DNA of 64,000 bases, from assembly GCA_013816245.1 (NCBI GenBank), contig JACDEU010000002.1, positions 101,289-165,288 on the forward strand. Reading direction: 5' to 3'. Both the position numbers and the translations under genes were made by a program. Numbering within the stretch: position 1 is the first letter of the stretch; every line of letters starts with the position of its first letter. The notes under the pieces were generated by a model. The model did not search any database and was not told the DNA's origin. It worked only from the letters and a program-made list of their open reading frames with translations. Source of the DNA: Actinomycetota bacterium (lineage in GTDB: Bacteria > Actinomycetota > Thermoleophilia > Gaiellales > Gaiellaceae). This document shows positions 42,861-51,133 of the stretch, in pieces.

Positions 42861-45800
42861 CGATGACCGAAGTGGTGGGCACCCGGCAACGAGGCGCCCA
42901 CCTCGGTTTCCTCAGAGACCCGGCGCGCGAGTGGCCCAAGCGTCTCGAGCGAGCGAACGAGGACGTTCTGGTTGCGCTGGATCCGCTCGAAGCGACCTCG
43001 CGCGAGCACGAGCGGCTCGCTCCGGACGATTGCGCGGTGTTTGTCGTAGACCGACGGCGGCACGATCAGGTTGACCGGACCGAACTCGTCCTCGATCAGC
43101 ATGAAGACGACGCCGTTCGCAGTCGCAGGTCGCTGCCGTGCGACCGCCATTCCCGCGATCGCCACCTGTGCGCGGTCCGGCATGTTCTCGAGGTCGCGAG
43201 ACGAGATCACCCCCGCCGGTAGGTGTGCACGAAGCAGCTCCATGGGGTGCACGCCGACGGACAGGTTCGTCGTCCGGTAGTCGGCGAGCATGCGTTCCCA
43301 GACCGTCGGCTCCGGCAGCTGGGGAGTCGCCGCGGTTGGATCGAGCGGCAAGGCGAGCTGCTTCTCCTCTCCGCCCGAGCCGGGCACGGTTTGGGAGCGC
43401 GGCACAAGGCCGAGCTGCCAGAGGAGCTGGCGACGTGGCAGGCCGAAGCAGTCGCAGGCACCGGAAATGATCAGCGTCTCCAGGCCATGTTCGGAGAGCT
43501 GCGTACGCTGTGCCAGGTCGCGCACGCTCGCGAATGGTTTGCCCTGCTCTCGCTCCGCGACGACTGCGGCGGCATCCTCTGCGCCGATCCCGTTCACGTA
43601 GTCGATGCCGATGCGAACCGTGCCGTCTTCGATCGCGCACTTGGCAGCGCTGATGTTCACGTCGGGCGGGCGTGTCTCGACCCCGCGCCGCTGGCCGTCG
43701 CGGACGAGCGTCGCGGGCGGATAGAAGCCCATCGGCTGAGCGTTCAGGAGTGCACACAAGAACTCGGCCGGGTGGTGGTGTCTGAGCCACGCCGACTGGT
43801 AGGCAAGGAGGCCGAACGCTGCGGCATGTGACTTCGGAAAGCCGAAGCCGGAGAAGCCGACGAGCTTGTCGTAGACCATGTCGGCCGTCTTCGCATCGAC
43901 GCCTTTGCGGAGGGCGCCTTCGACGAAGCGCGAGCGGTATGCCTCGAGCGCCTCGTGCGAGCGCTTCCGGCTCATGGCGCGGCGCAGTCCCTCGGCCTCC
44001 CCCACGCTGAAGCCGGCAAGCGCAATCGCCACCTCGAGCACCTGGTCCTGGAAGACGACGACTCCGAGCGTCGAGCGCAGGCAATCCGCCAGCAGTGGAT
44101 GGTCGACCGGCGGAAGGAATGACGAGTCCTCGCGCAGTCGCTGGCGATGCTCGATGTACGGGTGGACGGCCTTGCCCTGGATCGGTCCCGGGCGCACGAG
44201 CGCGACCTGGACGGTGAGGTCGTCGATGTTCTCCGGACGGGTGCGCAGCAGGCTCTGCATCTGCGCACGGCTCTCGATCTGGAAGTCGCCGATCGTGTCG
44301 GCACGCTGGATCTCCTCGTAGACGGCCTGGTCGTCGAGCGGAATCCGCGAGAGGTCGATCGGTGTTCCCTGTAACCGTGCGATCTGGTCGACGCAGTCCT
44401 CGACCGCCGAGAGCATCCCGAGCCCGAGCAGGTCGATCTTCAGGAAGCCGGCGTCCGCGCACGAGTCCTTGTCCCACTGGCACATCTGCCGCCCAGCCAT
44501 CGCGGCGGGCTGGACTGGGACGAGCTCCACGAGCGGCCGCGAGGAGATCACCATCCCGCCCGGATGCTGGGAGATGTGACGCGGCAGGCCGGCGATCTCG
44601 TGACAGAGCTCGCCGAAGGCGCGCCAGCGCGGGGAGAGCAGCTTGCGGTCTGCGTCCGGAAGCAGCTGCAGTTCCTCTGCAACGCGCTTCGCGTTCCAGC
44701 CCTCCGAAACACGGGCGATCCGCTCGAGCTCCGCGTAGGGAAGGCCGAGCGCCTTGCCGACATCGCGGATCGCGCCACGCGAGCGGTACGTCGAGAACGA
44801 GGCGACAAGCGCTGCGTGATCCCGCCCGTAGCGCTCGGTGACGGCGACGATCAGCTTCTCGCGAATGTCCCGTGGAAAGTCGAGGTCGATGTCCGGAACC
44901 GAGTCGAGCTCGCGGTTCAGGAAGCGGCCGAGCGAGAGCTCGGCTCCGACCGGGTCGACATGCGAGAGGCCGGTGAGGTAGCAGACGATCGAGCCGACCG
45001 AGGAGCCGCGTCCGCGTCCCGGTGGCAGCGCGTGACGCGGAGAGTTGCGCCCGCGCACTTCGAGCGCGCATTCACGCGCAAGCTCGAGCACGTCCCAGTG
45101 CAGCAGGAAGAAGCCTGCGAGCCCGAGCTCGTCGATGAGCTTCAGCTCCTCTTCGAGTCGCGTCCGTGCCTCACGGCGAAGCTTGTGCCCTTTCGGGTAG
45201 CGATCCTCGAACGTGCGGTTGCAGACGTGCGCGAGCTGCACGATCGCCGGTTCGGGGCTGTCGGAGAAGTCGGGGTAGCGGTAGCCGAGCTCTTCGGTGA
45301 GGTCGAACTGCAGCTGGTCGGCGAGCTCCACCGTCAGCGCGACGGCGGCACGATCGTCCCGGAAGCACTCCACCATCTCTGCCGGCGAGAGCAGGACGCT
45401 CTCGTGATTTCCACGACGTTCGGCCTCGCAGCCGTCGAGCGAGCTGCTGTTGCGAATGGCGACGAGCACGTCCTGCAAAGCCGCGCGGCGTGGATTGTGC
45501 GCGTGCACGTCTCCCGTGACGATCGTCCGGACACCGAGTGACGACGCCAGGTCGCGAAGACCGGCGTTCCTGCGGGCGTCCCCACGTGCATAAGGGCGCT
45601 GCATTTCGACGAAGAACCGTTCGCGGCCGAACGCCTGTGCAAGCCGCGCAGCGCCATTCGGGTTGCGAACCGCGAGGCCGTGGCGCGCGCAGCCGGAAAG
45701 GCAGATCAGTCCCTCGCTCAGCTCTTCGAGCAGACGCTGATCCAGTGCGGGATCGGCCGGTGGCTGCGTTTCCTTTCCTTCCCGCCGCGTCTGGGCATGC

Positions 45801-46207
45801 GCTGCGGTGACCAGCCGGCAGAGGTTCGCGTAGCCCTTCGCCGTCTCGACGAGGATCGTCACGTGCGAACGGTCGGCGAGCGTCAGCTCGGCGCCCGTGA
45901 TGGGACGCACGCCGAAATGCTTCGCTGCGTGCGCGAACTCGAGGGAGCCATACACCCCGTCGTGATCCGTGACTGCCAACGCTGGATAACCGAGCTCCGC
46001 GGCGCGGACCGCGAGCTCCTCAGGCAACGAAGCGCCGTCCAGGAACGAATACGACGAGTGTGCGTGCAGCTCGACGTACGGAACCGCCGACGCGCGCTCC
46101 CGGCGAGCCCGGGCGGCAGGCGCGCGTTCCGAGCGGCTGCCCTGCAGCGGGAAGCGCTCCTTCTTGCGTGTCCGATGTGGAAACTCGGGTTGGAGCTCGA
46201 CCGTCAT
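42857..46207 (-). CDS. dnaE2: Error-prone DNA polymerase III alpha subunit
   Basis: 1116 residues. PHP domain (VELHAHSSYSFLDGASLPEE, LAVTDHDGVYGS), polymerase core with PDIDLDFPRDIREKLI (catalytic Asp pair) and KIDLLGLGMLSAVEDCVDQI, HhH and OB domains at the end. With ImuB and often ImuA it forms the mutasome for damage-induced mutagenesis. No LexA box is seen at its start. It is split from imuB by a divergently placed bicupin gene. Start at the ATG 46207, 12 bp from the bicupin start. Confidence 0.92.
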   Translation of the reverse strand: MTVELQPEFPHRTRKKERFPLQGSRSERAPAARARRERASAVPYVELHAHSSYSFLDGASLPEELAVRAAELGYPALAVTDHDGVYGSLEFAHAAKHFGVRPITGAELTLADRSHVTILVETAKGYANLCRLVTAAHAQTRREGKETQPPADPALDQRLLEELSEGLICLSGCARHGLAVRNPNGAARLAQAFGRERFFVEMQRPYARGDARRNAGLRDLASSLGVRTIVTGDVHAHNPRRAALQDVLVAIRNSSSLDGCEAERRGNHESVLLSPAEMVECFRDDRAAVALTVELADQLQFDLTEELGYRYPDFSDSPEPAIVQLAHVCNRTFEDRYPKGHKLRREARTRLEEELKLIDELGLAGFFLLHWDVLELARECALEVRGRNSPRHALPPGRGRGSSVGSIVCYLTGLSHVDPVGAELSLGRFLNRELDSVPDIDLDFPRDIREKLIVAVTERYGRDHAALVASFSTYRSRGAIRDVGKALGLPYAELERIARVSEGWNAKRVAEELQLLPDADRKLLSPRWRAFGELCHEIAGLPRHISQHPGGMVISSRPLVELVPVQPAAMAGRQMCQWDKDSCADAGFLKIDLLGLGMLSAVEDCVDQIARLQGTPIDLSRIPLDDQAVYEEIQRADTIGDFQIESRAQMQSLLRTRPENIDDLTVQVALVRPGPIQGKAVHPYIEHRQRLREDSSFLPPVDHPLLADCLRSTLGVVVFQDQVLEVAIALAGFSVGEAEGLRRAMSRKRSHEALEAYRSRFVEGALRKGVDAKTADMVYDKLVGFSGFGFPKSHAAAFGLLAYQSAWLRHHHPAEFLCALLNAQPMGFYPPATLVRDGQRRGVETRPPDVNISAAKCAIEDGTVRIGIDYVNGIGAEDAAAVVAEREQGKPFASVRDLAQRTQLSEHGLETLIISGACDCFGLPRRQLLWQLGLVPRSQTVPGSGGEEKQLALPLDPTAATPQLPEPTVWERMLADYRTTNLSVGVHPMELLRAHLPAGVISSRDLENMPDRAQVAIAGMAVARQRPATANGVVFMLIEDEFGPVNLIVPPSVYDKHRAIVRSEPLVLARGRFERIQRNQNVLVRSLETLGPLARRVSEETEVGASLPGAHHFGHR

Positions 46208-46218
46208 ACTCGGCCGCA

Positions 46219-46977
46219 ATGGACGGAGTCGTGCTCAGGCCCGGCGAGGGCGAGTCGCTGTTCGACGGCCGGATCGTGATCAAGGCCGACTTCGAGCAGC
46301 TCTGCATCACCGAATCGCATTTCGATTCCGCGCGAGACGGAGCCAGCCCGCACTTTCACAGGCAGCACGCGGATTCGTTCTACGTTCTCGAAGGCGGGCT
46401 CGCCGTCCTCGTCGTCGACGACGAAAAACTCCTTTCTCCGGCCGCTTGCGCCTGCGCGCCGCCCGAAGTCGTGCACGGGTTCAGGAGCACATCTCCAGCC
46501 CGCTTCCTCAACTTCCACACGCCGAACGCCGGTTTCGCGGGGAATCTGCGGGCACGAGACCGCGGCGAGCCCAGAGGCTTCGACAGCGTCGACGCACCGG
46601 CTGGAAGCGGCCCCCCGGGAACCGACGCCGTCTTCCTCGGGCCGAAGGAAGGCGAACGGCTCGAAGGGAACATGCGGATCGCGACGATCAAGGTCGGGCG
46701 CGAGGAACTCGCCCTGATCGAGTTCGAGCTCGAACCGGGGTTCAACGGGCCGGACCCGCACACCCACGACGACCAGGTCGACTCGTTCTACGTGCTCGAC
46801 GGAGAGCCCGAGTTTTTCGTCAGCGGCGAAACGCTCCGTCTCGGCCCCGGCTCTTACGTCGCCGCGCCGACCGGAGTCGTGCACACGTTCTCGAACCCGG
46901 GACCGGACCGCGCACGGCTGCTGAACATCCACGCACCGAGTTGCGGCTTCCACGAGTGGCTTCGGAAGCAGAGCTGA
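46219..46977 (+). CDS. Bicupin protein
   Basis: 252 residues with two cupin domains (about 30-110 and 140-240). Each has a histidine-rich motif: SPHFHRQHADSFYVLEGGLA and DPHTHDDQVDSFYVLDGEPE, plus the second-motif His (EVVHGF, GVVHTF). Probably a metal-dependent enzyme or sensor of unknown substrate. The ATG at 46219 lies 12 bp from the divergent dnaE2 start. Confidence 0.85.
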   Translation: MDGVVLRPGEGESLFDGRIVIKADFEQLCITESHFDSARDGASPHFHRQHADSFYVLEGGLAVLVVDDEKLLSPAACACAPPEVVHGFRSTSPARFLNFHTPNAGFAGNLRARDRGEPRGFDSVDAPAGSGPPGTDAVFLGPKEGERLEGNMRIATIKVGREELALIEFELEPGFNGPDPHTHDDQVDSFYVLDGEPEFFVSGETLRLGPGSYVAAPTGVVHTFSNPGPDRARLLNIHAPSCGFHEWLRKQS

Positions 46978-47014
46978 ATGGTCGCGGTGAAGTCTCCCGC
47001 CGACTGATCGTTCT

Positions 47015-47293
47015 CTACGCTCCCCGCTGGGTGAACCAGCAGCTGCGCTCCTCGTCGCGAAAGACAACGGCGTTCTCCCCTGACTGCAATACCACTTCGA
47101 AGTAACGCCGGGACACCGGCTCCTCCGTCCACCACCGATCGACGACGCGCCATTCCTCACGCACGAGCTCGACCGGTAAACGGTTCACTCGTATCGGCGT
47201 TCCGTCCACACGAGCTTCCACGACCGCCGCGCGCGGCTCGTTTAGTCGTCCCGCGGCACGAACAACGCGCGCGCTTCCGGGATGCGCGACCAC
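47015..47293 (-). CDS. DUF6504-type protein of the imuB locus
   Basis: 92 residues. PRAAVVEARVDGTPIRVNRL, LVREEWRVVDRWWTEEPVSR and RYFEVVLQSGENAVVFRDEE match the small proteins found just after imuB in actinobacteria; their role is unknown. Its GTG start lies 52 bp inside imuB, so it is likely co-translated. Confidence 0.8.
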   Translation of the reverse strand: MVAHPGSARVVRAAGRLNEPRAAVVEARVDGTPIRVNRLPVELVREEWRVVDRWWTEEPVSRRYFEVVLQSGENAVVFRDEERSCWFTQRGA

Positions 47294-48426
47294 GGCGCGA
47301 CCTCCACGACCTGGTTGACCGACCCCGAGCCGGTGCTCGCACGCACCTGGCGCAGGCCCTCACGTAACCGAACGTCCAACTCTCCACCCGCAGCGGGCAG
47401 AAGCTCGAGCTGCTCACCGTCGTGCTCCGTCAGCTCGACGAGCTCGAGGCGAAGCTCGATCACGGGAGCCGGAAGCTCGGCGAGCTTGGGCCCGAGCGCG
47501 GCCTTGATGCGATCGAGCTCGGTGGTCGGATTTCGAAGCGTCGCGCTGCGCCGCCACGAACCACCGCCGACGAGCCGCGCCGACAGCGCCAGCTTGCGTA
47601 CAAACCGCGCTCCACGCTCAGGCCGGGCCATCAGCATCTCGACGAGCGCGCCGAATGCACGCCGCAGCGTGAGCTCGTTGCCGATCGCTTCCGGGAACTC
47701 GAGTGCCTCGACGATCTCGGCCGGCGGCCGCCGGCCGCGGACACGTGAGGCCTTGCCCCCTCTCGCCAGGCTCCAGGCGCGCCAGCCGTCCGGCCCCAAT
47801 CGTTCGGCCACGGCGCCACCCGGGAGCCCAGCAAGCTGTCCGACGCTCTTCACCCCGAGCTCGTGCAGCTCCGCACGCCGGCGGGGCTCCATCGGGACGA
47901 GCTCGAGCGGCAGCGGCGCGAGAAAGTCGCTCAACCGCTCGTCGGAGACAACCAAAATCTGCCCGGGGCGCGCGACGTTCGCTGCGGCCAAAGCTGCGAA
48001 CCGGCGCTGCGCTGCGCCCGCACGTGGATCCCAGGCAGTACCGACGGCGGCGAGGGAGCGTCGAAGCGCAGGCTCCAGGCCGCCGTACAACCTCTCCACT
48101 CCGCGCGTCTCGAAATAGACGGAGCCGACCCCGGCCGGCTCGACCGAGAACCCCGAGTCTTCGAGCGCGCGTAGGATGTCTTCCCAGGCCTGCTCGGCCG
48201 CCGCAGGATCCTGCTCCACGAGCACGAGCTCCGGGCAGGTCGCGAGCGCCTCACCAAGCCGCATTCCCGGCCGGACCCCGAGACGCTCCGCCTCGGCCGT
48301 CACCGGACCGAGGACGGGCTCCGTTCCGGCCACCGGCGAGAGGGCAGCAGGTCGCAGCGCAAGCCCCGGCTGCTTGCGCAGCGCTGCCCGCAACTCGAAG
48401 CCGGGGATGAGGAGGCAGGCGAGCAT
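47242..48426 (-). CDS. imuB: ImuB, catalytically degenerate Y-family polymerase
   Basis: 394 residues. Y-family architecture with the opening MLACLLIPGFELRAALRKQP lacking the metal Asp-x-Asp of active polymerases, as expected of ImuB, which acts as the scaffold linking DnaE2 to the sliding clamp. The palm (SDFLAPLPLELVPMEPRRRA), little finger (RARRPPAEIVEALEF region) and C-terminal clamp-binding part are present. SOS control is strongly suggested by two LexA boxes directly upstream. Confidence 0.9.
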   Translation of the reverse strand: MLACLLIPGFELRAALRKQPGLALRPAALSPVAGTEPVLGPVTAEAERLGVRPGMRLGEALATCPELVLVEQDPAAAEQAWEDILRALEDSGFSVEPAGVGSVYFETRGVERLYGGLEPALRRSLAAVGTAWDPRAGAAQRRFAALAAANVARPGQILVVSDERLSDFLAPLPLELVPMEPRRRAELHELGVKSVGQLAGLPGGAVAERLGPDGWRAWSLARGGKASRVRGRRPPAEIVEALEFPEAIGNELTLRRAFGALVEMLMARPERGARFVRKLALSARLVGGGSWRRSATLRNPTTELDRIKAALGPKLAELPAPVIELRLELVELTEHDGEQLELLPAAGGELDVRLREGLRQVRASTGSGSVNQVVEVAPWSRIPEARALFVPRDD

Positions 48427-48428
48427 GG

Positions 48429-48440
48429 GAACGTATGTTC
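48429..48440. promoter_or_regulatory. LexA (SOS) box 1 of imuB
   Basis: GAAC-GTAT-GTTC, an exact GAAC-N4-GTTC palindrome, 3 bp upstream of the imuB start and overlapping its -10 region. Confidence 0.85.
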
Positions 48441-48466
48441 TACACGAACACATGTTCCCTTGTCAA
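48437..48466 (-). promoter_or_regulatory. Sigma-A-type promoter of imuB
   Basis: On the minus strand TTGACA (48466-48461) and TAGAAC (48442-48437) are spaced 18 bp apart. Both LexA boxes lie within or next to it, and five of the six -35 bases belong to the element's target duplication. Confidence 0.7.
48446..48457. promoter_or_regulatory. LexA (SOS) box 2 of imuB
   Basis: GAAC-ACAT-GTTC, exact palindrome, 17 bp from box 1 centre to centre and in the -35/-10 spacer. Confidence 0.85.
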
Positions 48467-48469
48467 GGG
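48462..48469. repeat. Left target-site duplication (GTCAAGGG)
   Basis: Identical to 53103-53110 on the other side of the twin element. 8 bp is the duplication length known for IS1595-family elements. Confidence 0.75.
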
Positions 48470-48494
48470 GGTACTTATCCCATGACAGGGGGTA
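48470..48494. repeat. Left terminal inverted repeat, unit 1
   Basis: 25 bp; matches the right end of unit 1 (50399-50423) in inverted orientation with 3 differences, sharing the TGACAGGGGGTA inner part. Confidence 0.8.
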
Positions 48495-48498
48495 TAAG

Positions 48499-48696
48499 AT
48501 GCAAGGGCATGGCAAGCAGGCGCTAGAACGCGAGATCGCTGAGTTGCAGGCTGAGCTGCTGGAACAGTGGCTAAGCGCCCATGCAGACCATTGCTGCGAG
48601 CGCTATCCACACAGTGGCCTTTGCGTTTGGCCGCCTCCGAAAATCCTACGGCTGCCAATGCGGCTTCGCGGCTTCCGCCTCGGCAACTGGAAGTAG
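48499..48696 (+). CDS. Small Cys-containing ORF at the outer edge of unit 1
   Basis: 65 residues: a helical start (QALEREIAELQAELLEQWL), then HADHCCERYPHSGLCVWPPP, a His/Cys/Trp-Pro segment seen in various short mobile-element proteins, and a basic end. No clear ribosome site. It converges on the passenger gene and overlaps its end by 51 bp. Coding status uncertain. Confidence 0.4.
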   Translation: MQGHGKQALEREIAELQAELLEQWLSAHADHCCERYPHSGLCVWPPPKILRLPMRLRGFRLGNWK

Positions 48697-49257
48697 TCGT
48701 TCCGCTTCGGCAACGAGTCCGCGTAAGTCGTATCTCCTGCCCCAGAAGATGACCTCCATCGTGCTCGGATCGAGTTCTCGGAACGAATCTATGGCTGCGA
48801 GTCCACCGATCGCCCCAATGTTCATATCGGCGTGGTTGTGCTGCTTCGACTTCTCCCACCACATGTCGAGTCGTTCGTCATAGTGCTCAAAGTTGTTGCG
48901 CATACCGGTCTTCCGCAAGGGCGACTTATTACTGATCCCAATGCTCTTGCGGAGCAGTTTCCGTTCCTTTGCAAGGCTGCCACTTTGCCCCCAACAAGCC
49001 TTCGAAACGTTTGCGGCAGCGGTAAGCATGTTCTGGATCGCGAACCAGAGTTGCGTCGTCGCCGACCGATCGCCGCTGTTGAGGCGCGCGACTGCTGCAT
49101 CAACGTCCTTTGCACCCATCGAGACCGCGCGAAGTTGAAAGACGACTTGATTCTGAAACGTCCGGAGCAAGAGCGGGTCTGCGATCCGGACCCGCCGTTT
49201 TTTCGAGCGGGGGAACAAACTCAGAAGCCACCGTCTGACCATTGGCGCTAACCTCAT
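48646..49257 (-). CDS. Unit 1 passenger protein with Rx4H (HEPN-like) motif
   Basis: 203 residues. A basic N-terminus (LLSLFPRSKKRRVRI) is followed by long helices; KTGMRNNFEHYDERLDMWW contains R-N-x3-H, the Rx4-6H motif of HEPN ribonucleases, with the characteristic polar Asn after Arg. The C-terminal part (IGAIGGLAAIDSFRELDPST) is distinct. I infer a HEPN-like fold; no established family. The ATG at 49257 is 3 bp from the divergent small ORF start at 49261. An alternative start is 49242. Confidence 0.65.
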   Translation of the reverse strand: MRLAPMVRRWLLSLFPRSKKRRVRIADPLLLRTFQNQVVFQLRAVSMGAKDVDAAVARLNSGDRSATTQLWFAIQNMLTAAANVSKACWGQSGSLAKERKLLRKSIGISNKSPLRKTGMRNNFEHYDERLDMWWEKSKQHNHADMNIGAIGGLAAIDSFRELDPSTMEVIFWGRRYDLRGLVAEAERLLPVAEAEAAKPHWQP

Positions 49258-49260
49258 CAC

Positions 49261-49452
49261 ATGCCACCTAAGACACCAAAAGAGCTCCGCGACCAGATCG
49301 AGGCGCAACAGTCTGTTCCGGCGGCTCCGGGCCATGAGCGCACGGCTGAGGGGATGGAAGTCGAGACTCCGACAGGCCTTGAGCTGTTCGGCAACCTGCG
49401 GAAGATCGCGCAGAAGCCTCTACCCAAGCGGCGTAGCAGCCCGGGCAAGTAG
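49261..49452 (+). CDS. Small basic ORF, unit 1
   Basis: 63 residues, basic C-terminus. The stretch GMEVETPTGLELFGNLRKI aligns with GLEIPVPKRESIFQAFRKV of the unit 2 small ORF: both fit G(M/L)E(V/I)xxPxxxx(L/I)FxxxRK(I/V). It starts divergently from the passenger and overlaps the transposase 3' end by 33 bp. Position and shared motif argue for a real accessory gene rather than chance. Confidence 0.6.
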   Translation: MPPKTPKELRDQIEAQQSVPAAPGHERTAEGMEVETPTGLELFGNLRKIAQKPLPKRRSSPGK

Positions 49453-50376
49453 CCGCTGGAACATCGCGGCGCGGTCGTCGCGGTGGTTGTAGCGCCATGC
49501 GTACTCGTTGAGATAACCCTGAAGCCACTTCGCGGAAACGGAGTGGTAGACGCCGCGCAGCCCGTTCTTTACGAGCGAAAAGAAGCCTTCGATGGTCTGG
49601 GTGTGTACGTCTCCATCGACGTAGATCCGTGCGGAGTGGTTGATGCGATGATGCGTGTACTTGCGGTTGACGCCGTTGTAGCCGTAGTAGTCGTCCGTGT
49701 AGATCGTGGACGAGGGCAGAACGTGGGTGGCAATCTTGGAGCGGAGCGTGTAGCCGTATCTGCTCGGCACGACAACCGCGCGCACTTTGCCGCCACGCTC
49801 GACCATCCCGAACACTGACTCTCGTTTCTTGACGTAGGGGCCGATGCGTGGTCCGCCCGCTGCTTTGGCTTTGCGCTTTTCGGACTCGCGCATCTTGCCG
49901 CCGATCCACGTTTCGTCGGCTTCGACCGCGCCAGATAGAGGGCCATTGTCGTCCTGAGTCATCAACTCATTGCGAATCAAGTTGAACATTCTCCATGCGG
50001 TTTTGTACGTGACGCCAAGCTCGCGCTCCAGCTGCTTGGCAGACACCCCGCATCGAGTGCTAGTGATGATCCACATGGCGTAGAACCACAGGTGCAGCGA
50101 CGTGGACGACTTATGGAAGACCGTTCCGGCGGTGGGGTTGATGTGGTGGCCGCAGGTGTCGCAGTCGTAGGTGGGCCGTGCTTTGACGCGGTGGAAGCGA
50201 CGCTCCTTGTCGCAGGACGGACAGAGCGCGGTGTGCCCGTCCGGGGCGTACCGCTCGCGCCAGAGCCAGTCGAGGCAGGTCTTGTCGTCGGGGAACTGCC
50301 GCATGAATTCCATGAGGGAAACCTGCGAATCCGATGAGGCTGCTCGCTTGGGTTCGTTGCGGTTCACGGGAGGCAT
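49420..50376 (-). CDS. IS1595-family transposase, unit 1
   Basis: 318 residues, ISXO2-like. An N-terminal zinc ribbon (CPSC near residue 53, CDTCG near 73) and helical segment are followed by the DDE-type domain: GAVEADETWIGGKM, TIYTDDYYGY and the NHSARIYVDGDVHTQTIEGF with Asn/His/Glu. No frameshift; apparently intact. Close relative of the unit 2 transposase (both begin MPPV with a shared C-terminus WLQGYxNEYxWRYN). Confidence 0.93.
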   Translation of the reverse strand: MPPVNRNEPKRAASSDSQVSLMEFMRQFPDDKTCLDWLWRERYAPDGHTALCPSCDKERRFHRVKARPTYDCDTCGHHINPTAGTVFHKSSTSLHLWFYAMWIITSTRCGVSAKQLERELGVTYKTAWRMFNLIRNELMTQDDNGPLSGAVEADETWIGGKMRESEKRKAKAAGGPRIGPYVKKRESVFGMVERGGKVRAVVVPSRYGYTLRSKIATHVLPSSTIYTDDYYGYNGVNRKYTHHRINHSARIYVDGDVHTQTIEGFFSLVKNGLRGVYHSVSAKWLQGYLNEYAWRYNHRDDRAAMFQRLLARAATPLG

Positions 50377-51035
50377 GGACTCATCCTCTCATAAATAGTA
50401 CCCCCTGTCAAGGGATAGTTACCAAGGGGGGAACTATCCCTTTGAGGGAGAGCCGCCCTAATGTTGACTAGAAACGGCAACCCTTGTGATACTTGCCTCA
50501 ACCCAGATAGGAGGCGACACCATGGCGATGCTGATGATCCTCTGTCCCGTGAAGAAGAAGCCAGTTGCGACCGGGATGGACATGCCGATTGAGCAAGTGA
50601 GGTCTGGCCAGATTCAACTGACGAACAACACACTGGCCAACTGCCCCGAGTGTGGCCAGAATCACACTTGGAGCGGCAAAGACGTGATCTAGCCTCTACC
50701 GCTGTTTCTACAGCCAAAAGCAGCTCTCGCTGCGCGTAGAACGGGTGCCCTCCGAGCCTCAATTTGTAGAGGGGCTCGCCCTGGAAAAGCCCTACCGAGA
50801 GATAGATGGTCTGGACGTAGGGACGGTTCTCTCTGAAGCCACCTCGTAACCCCAAGAAGGGCAGCGCGTCGAACAGCCCCATGAGAACGGCCCCGGATTC
50901 GATCCTCATGTCGATTTCGGCCTCGTCCCCAGGCTTGTGGCCAGCGCACGAGCCAGTCGTTGAGATCCCCGGCAGGCCGTTCACGAGTCTCACCAGGCGG
51001 CGGATCTCCACGTCGATTTCCTCGTACGGAATCAA
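50364..51035 (-). CDS. TYW3-like N-terminal ORF, probably truncated at its 3' end
   Basis: The first about 115 residues (51035-50690) look like protein: IDVEIRRLVRLVNGLPGIST, then TTGSCAGHKPGDEAEIDMRI, a motif like that in TYW3-type and related proteins. After that the frame runs antisense to the zinc-ribbon gene, through the unit 2 end and into unit 1, becoming Ser/Arg-rich, so the true 3' end is probably lost. Start at a TTG (51035) with GGAG 5 bp upstream. Function unknown. Confidence 0.5.
   Translation of the reverse strand: MIPYEEIDVEIRRLVRLVNGLPGISTTGSCAGHKPGDEAEIDMRIESGAVLMGLFDALPFLGLRGGFRENRPYVQTIYLSVGLFQGEPLYKLRLGGHPFYAQRELLLAVETAVEARSRLCRSKCDSGHTRGSWPVCCSSVESGQTSLAQSACPSRSQLASSSRDRGSSASPWCRLLSGLRQVSQGLPFLVNIRAALPQRDSSPLGNYPLTGGTIYERMSPCLP
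50399..50423. repeat. Right terminal inverted repeat, unit 1
   Basis: TACCCCCTGTCAAGGGATAG plus TTACC. Partner of 48470-48494. Confidence 0.8.
50429..50452. repeat. Left terminal inverted repeat, unit 2
   Basis: GGGAACTATCCC with AACTATCCCTTTGAGGGAGA; matches the right end of unit 2 (53079-53102) in inverted orientation, 20 of 21 positions in the core. Only 5 bp separate it from unit 1. Confidence 0.8.
50522..50692 (+). CDS. Small zinc-ribbon protein in unit 2
   Basis: 56 residues. LMILCPVKKKPVATGMDMPI and NCPECGQNHTWSGKDVI match a common family of tiny proteins with a C-P-x-T/K-x-K-P-V-x-T-G start and a C-P-x-C-G-x-x-H-x-W end. AGGAGG precedes the ATG at good spacing. The function of this family is unknown. 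It is convergent to the TYW3-like ORF. Confidence 0.75.
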   Translation: MAMLMILCPVKKKPVATGMDMPIEQVRSGQIQLTNNTLANCPECGQNHTWSGKDVI

Positions 51036-51133
51036 GCCGCTCCGTCCGATCTGACCTGTAGATTTGGCTTAGATAAAGCGAAAGCGGCCCGAGTTAGCGC
51101 TCGAACCGCTTTCTTGCCAACAAGGAGCGACAC

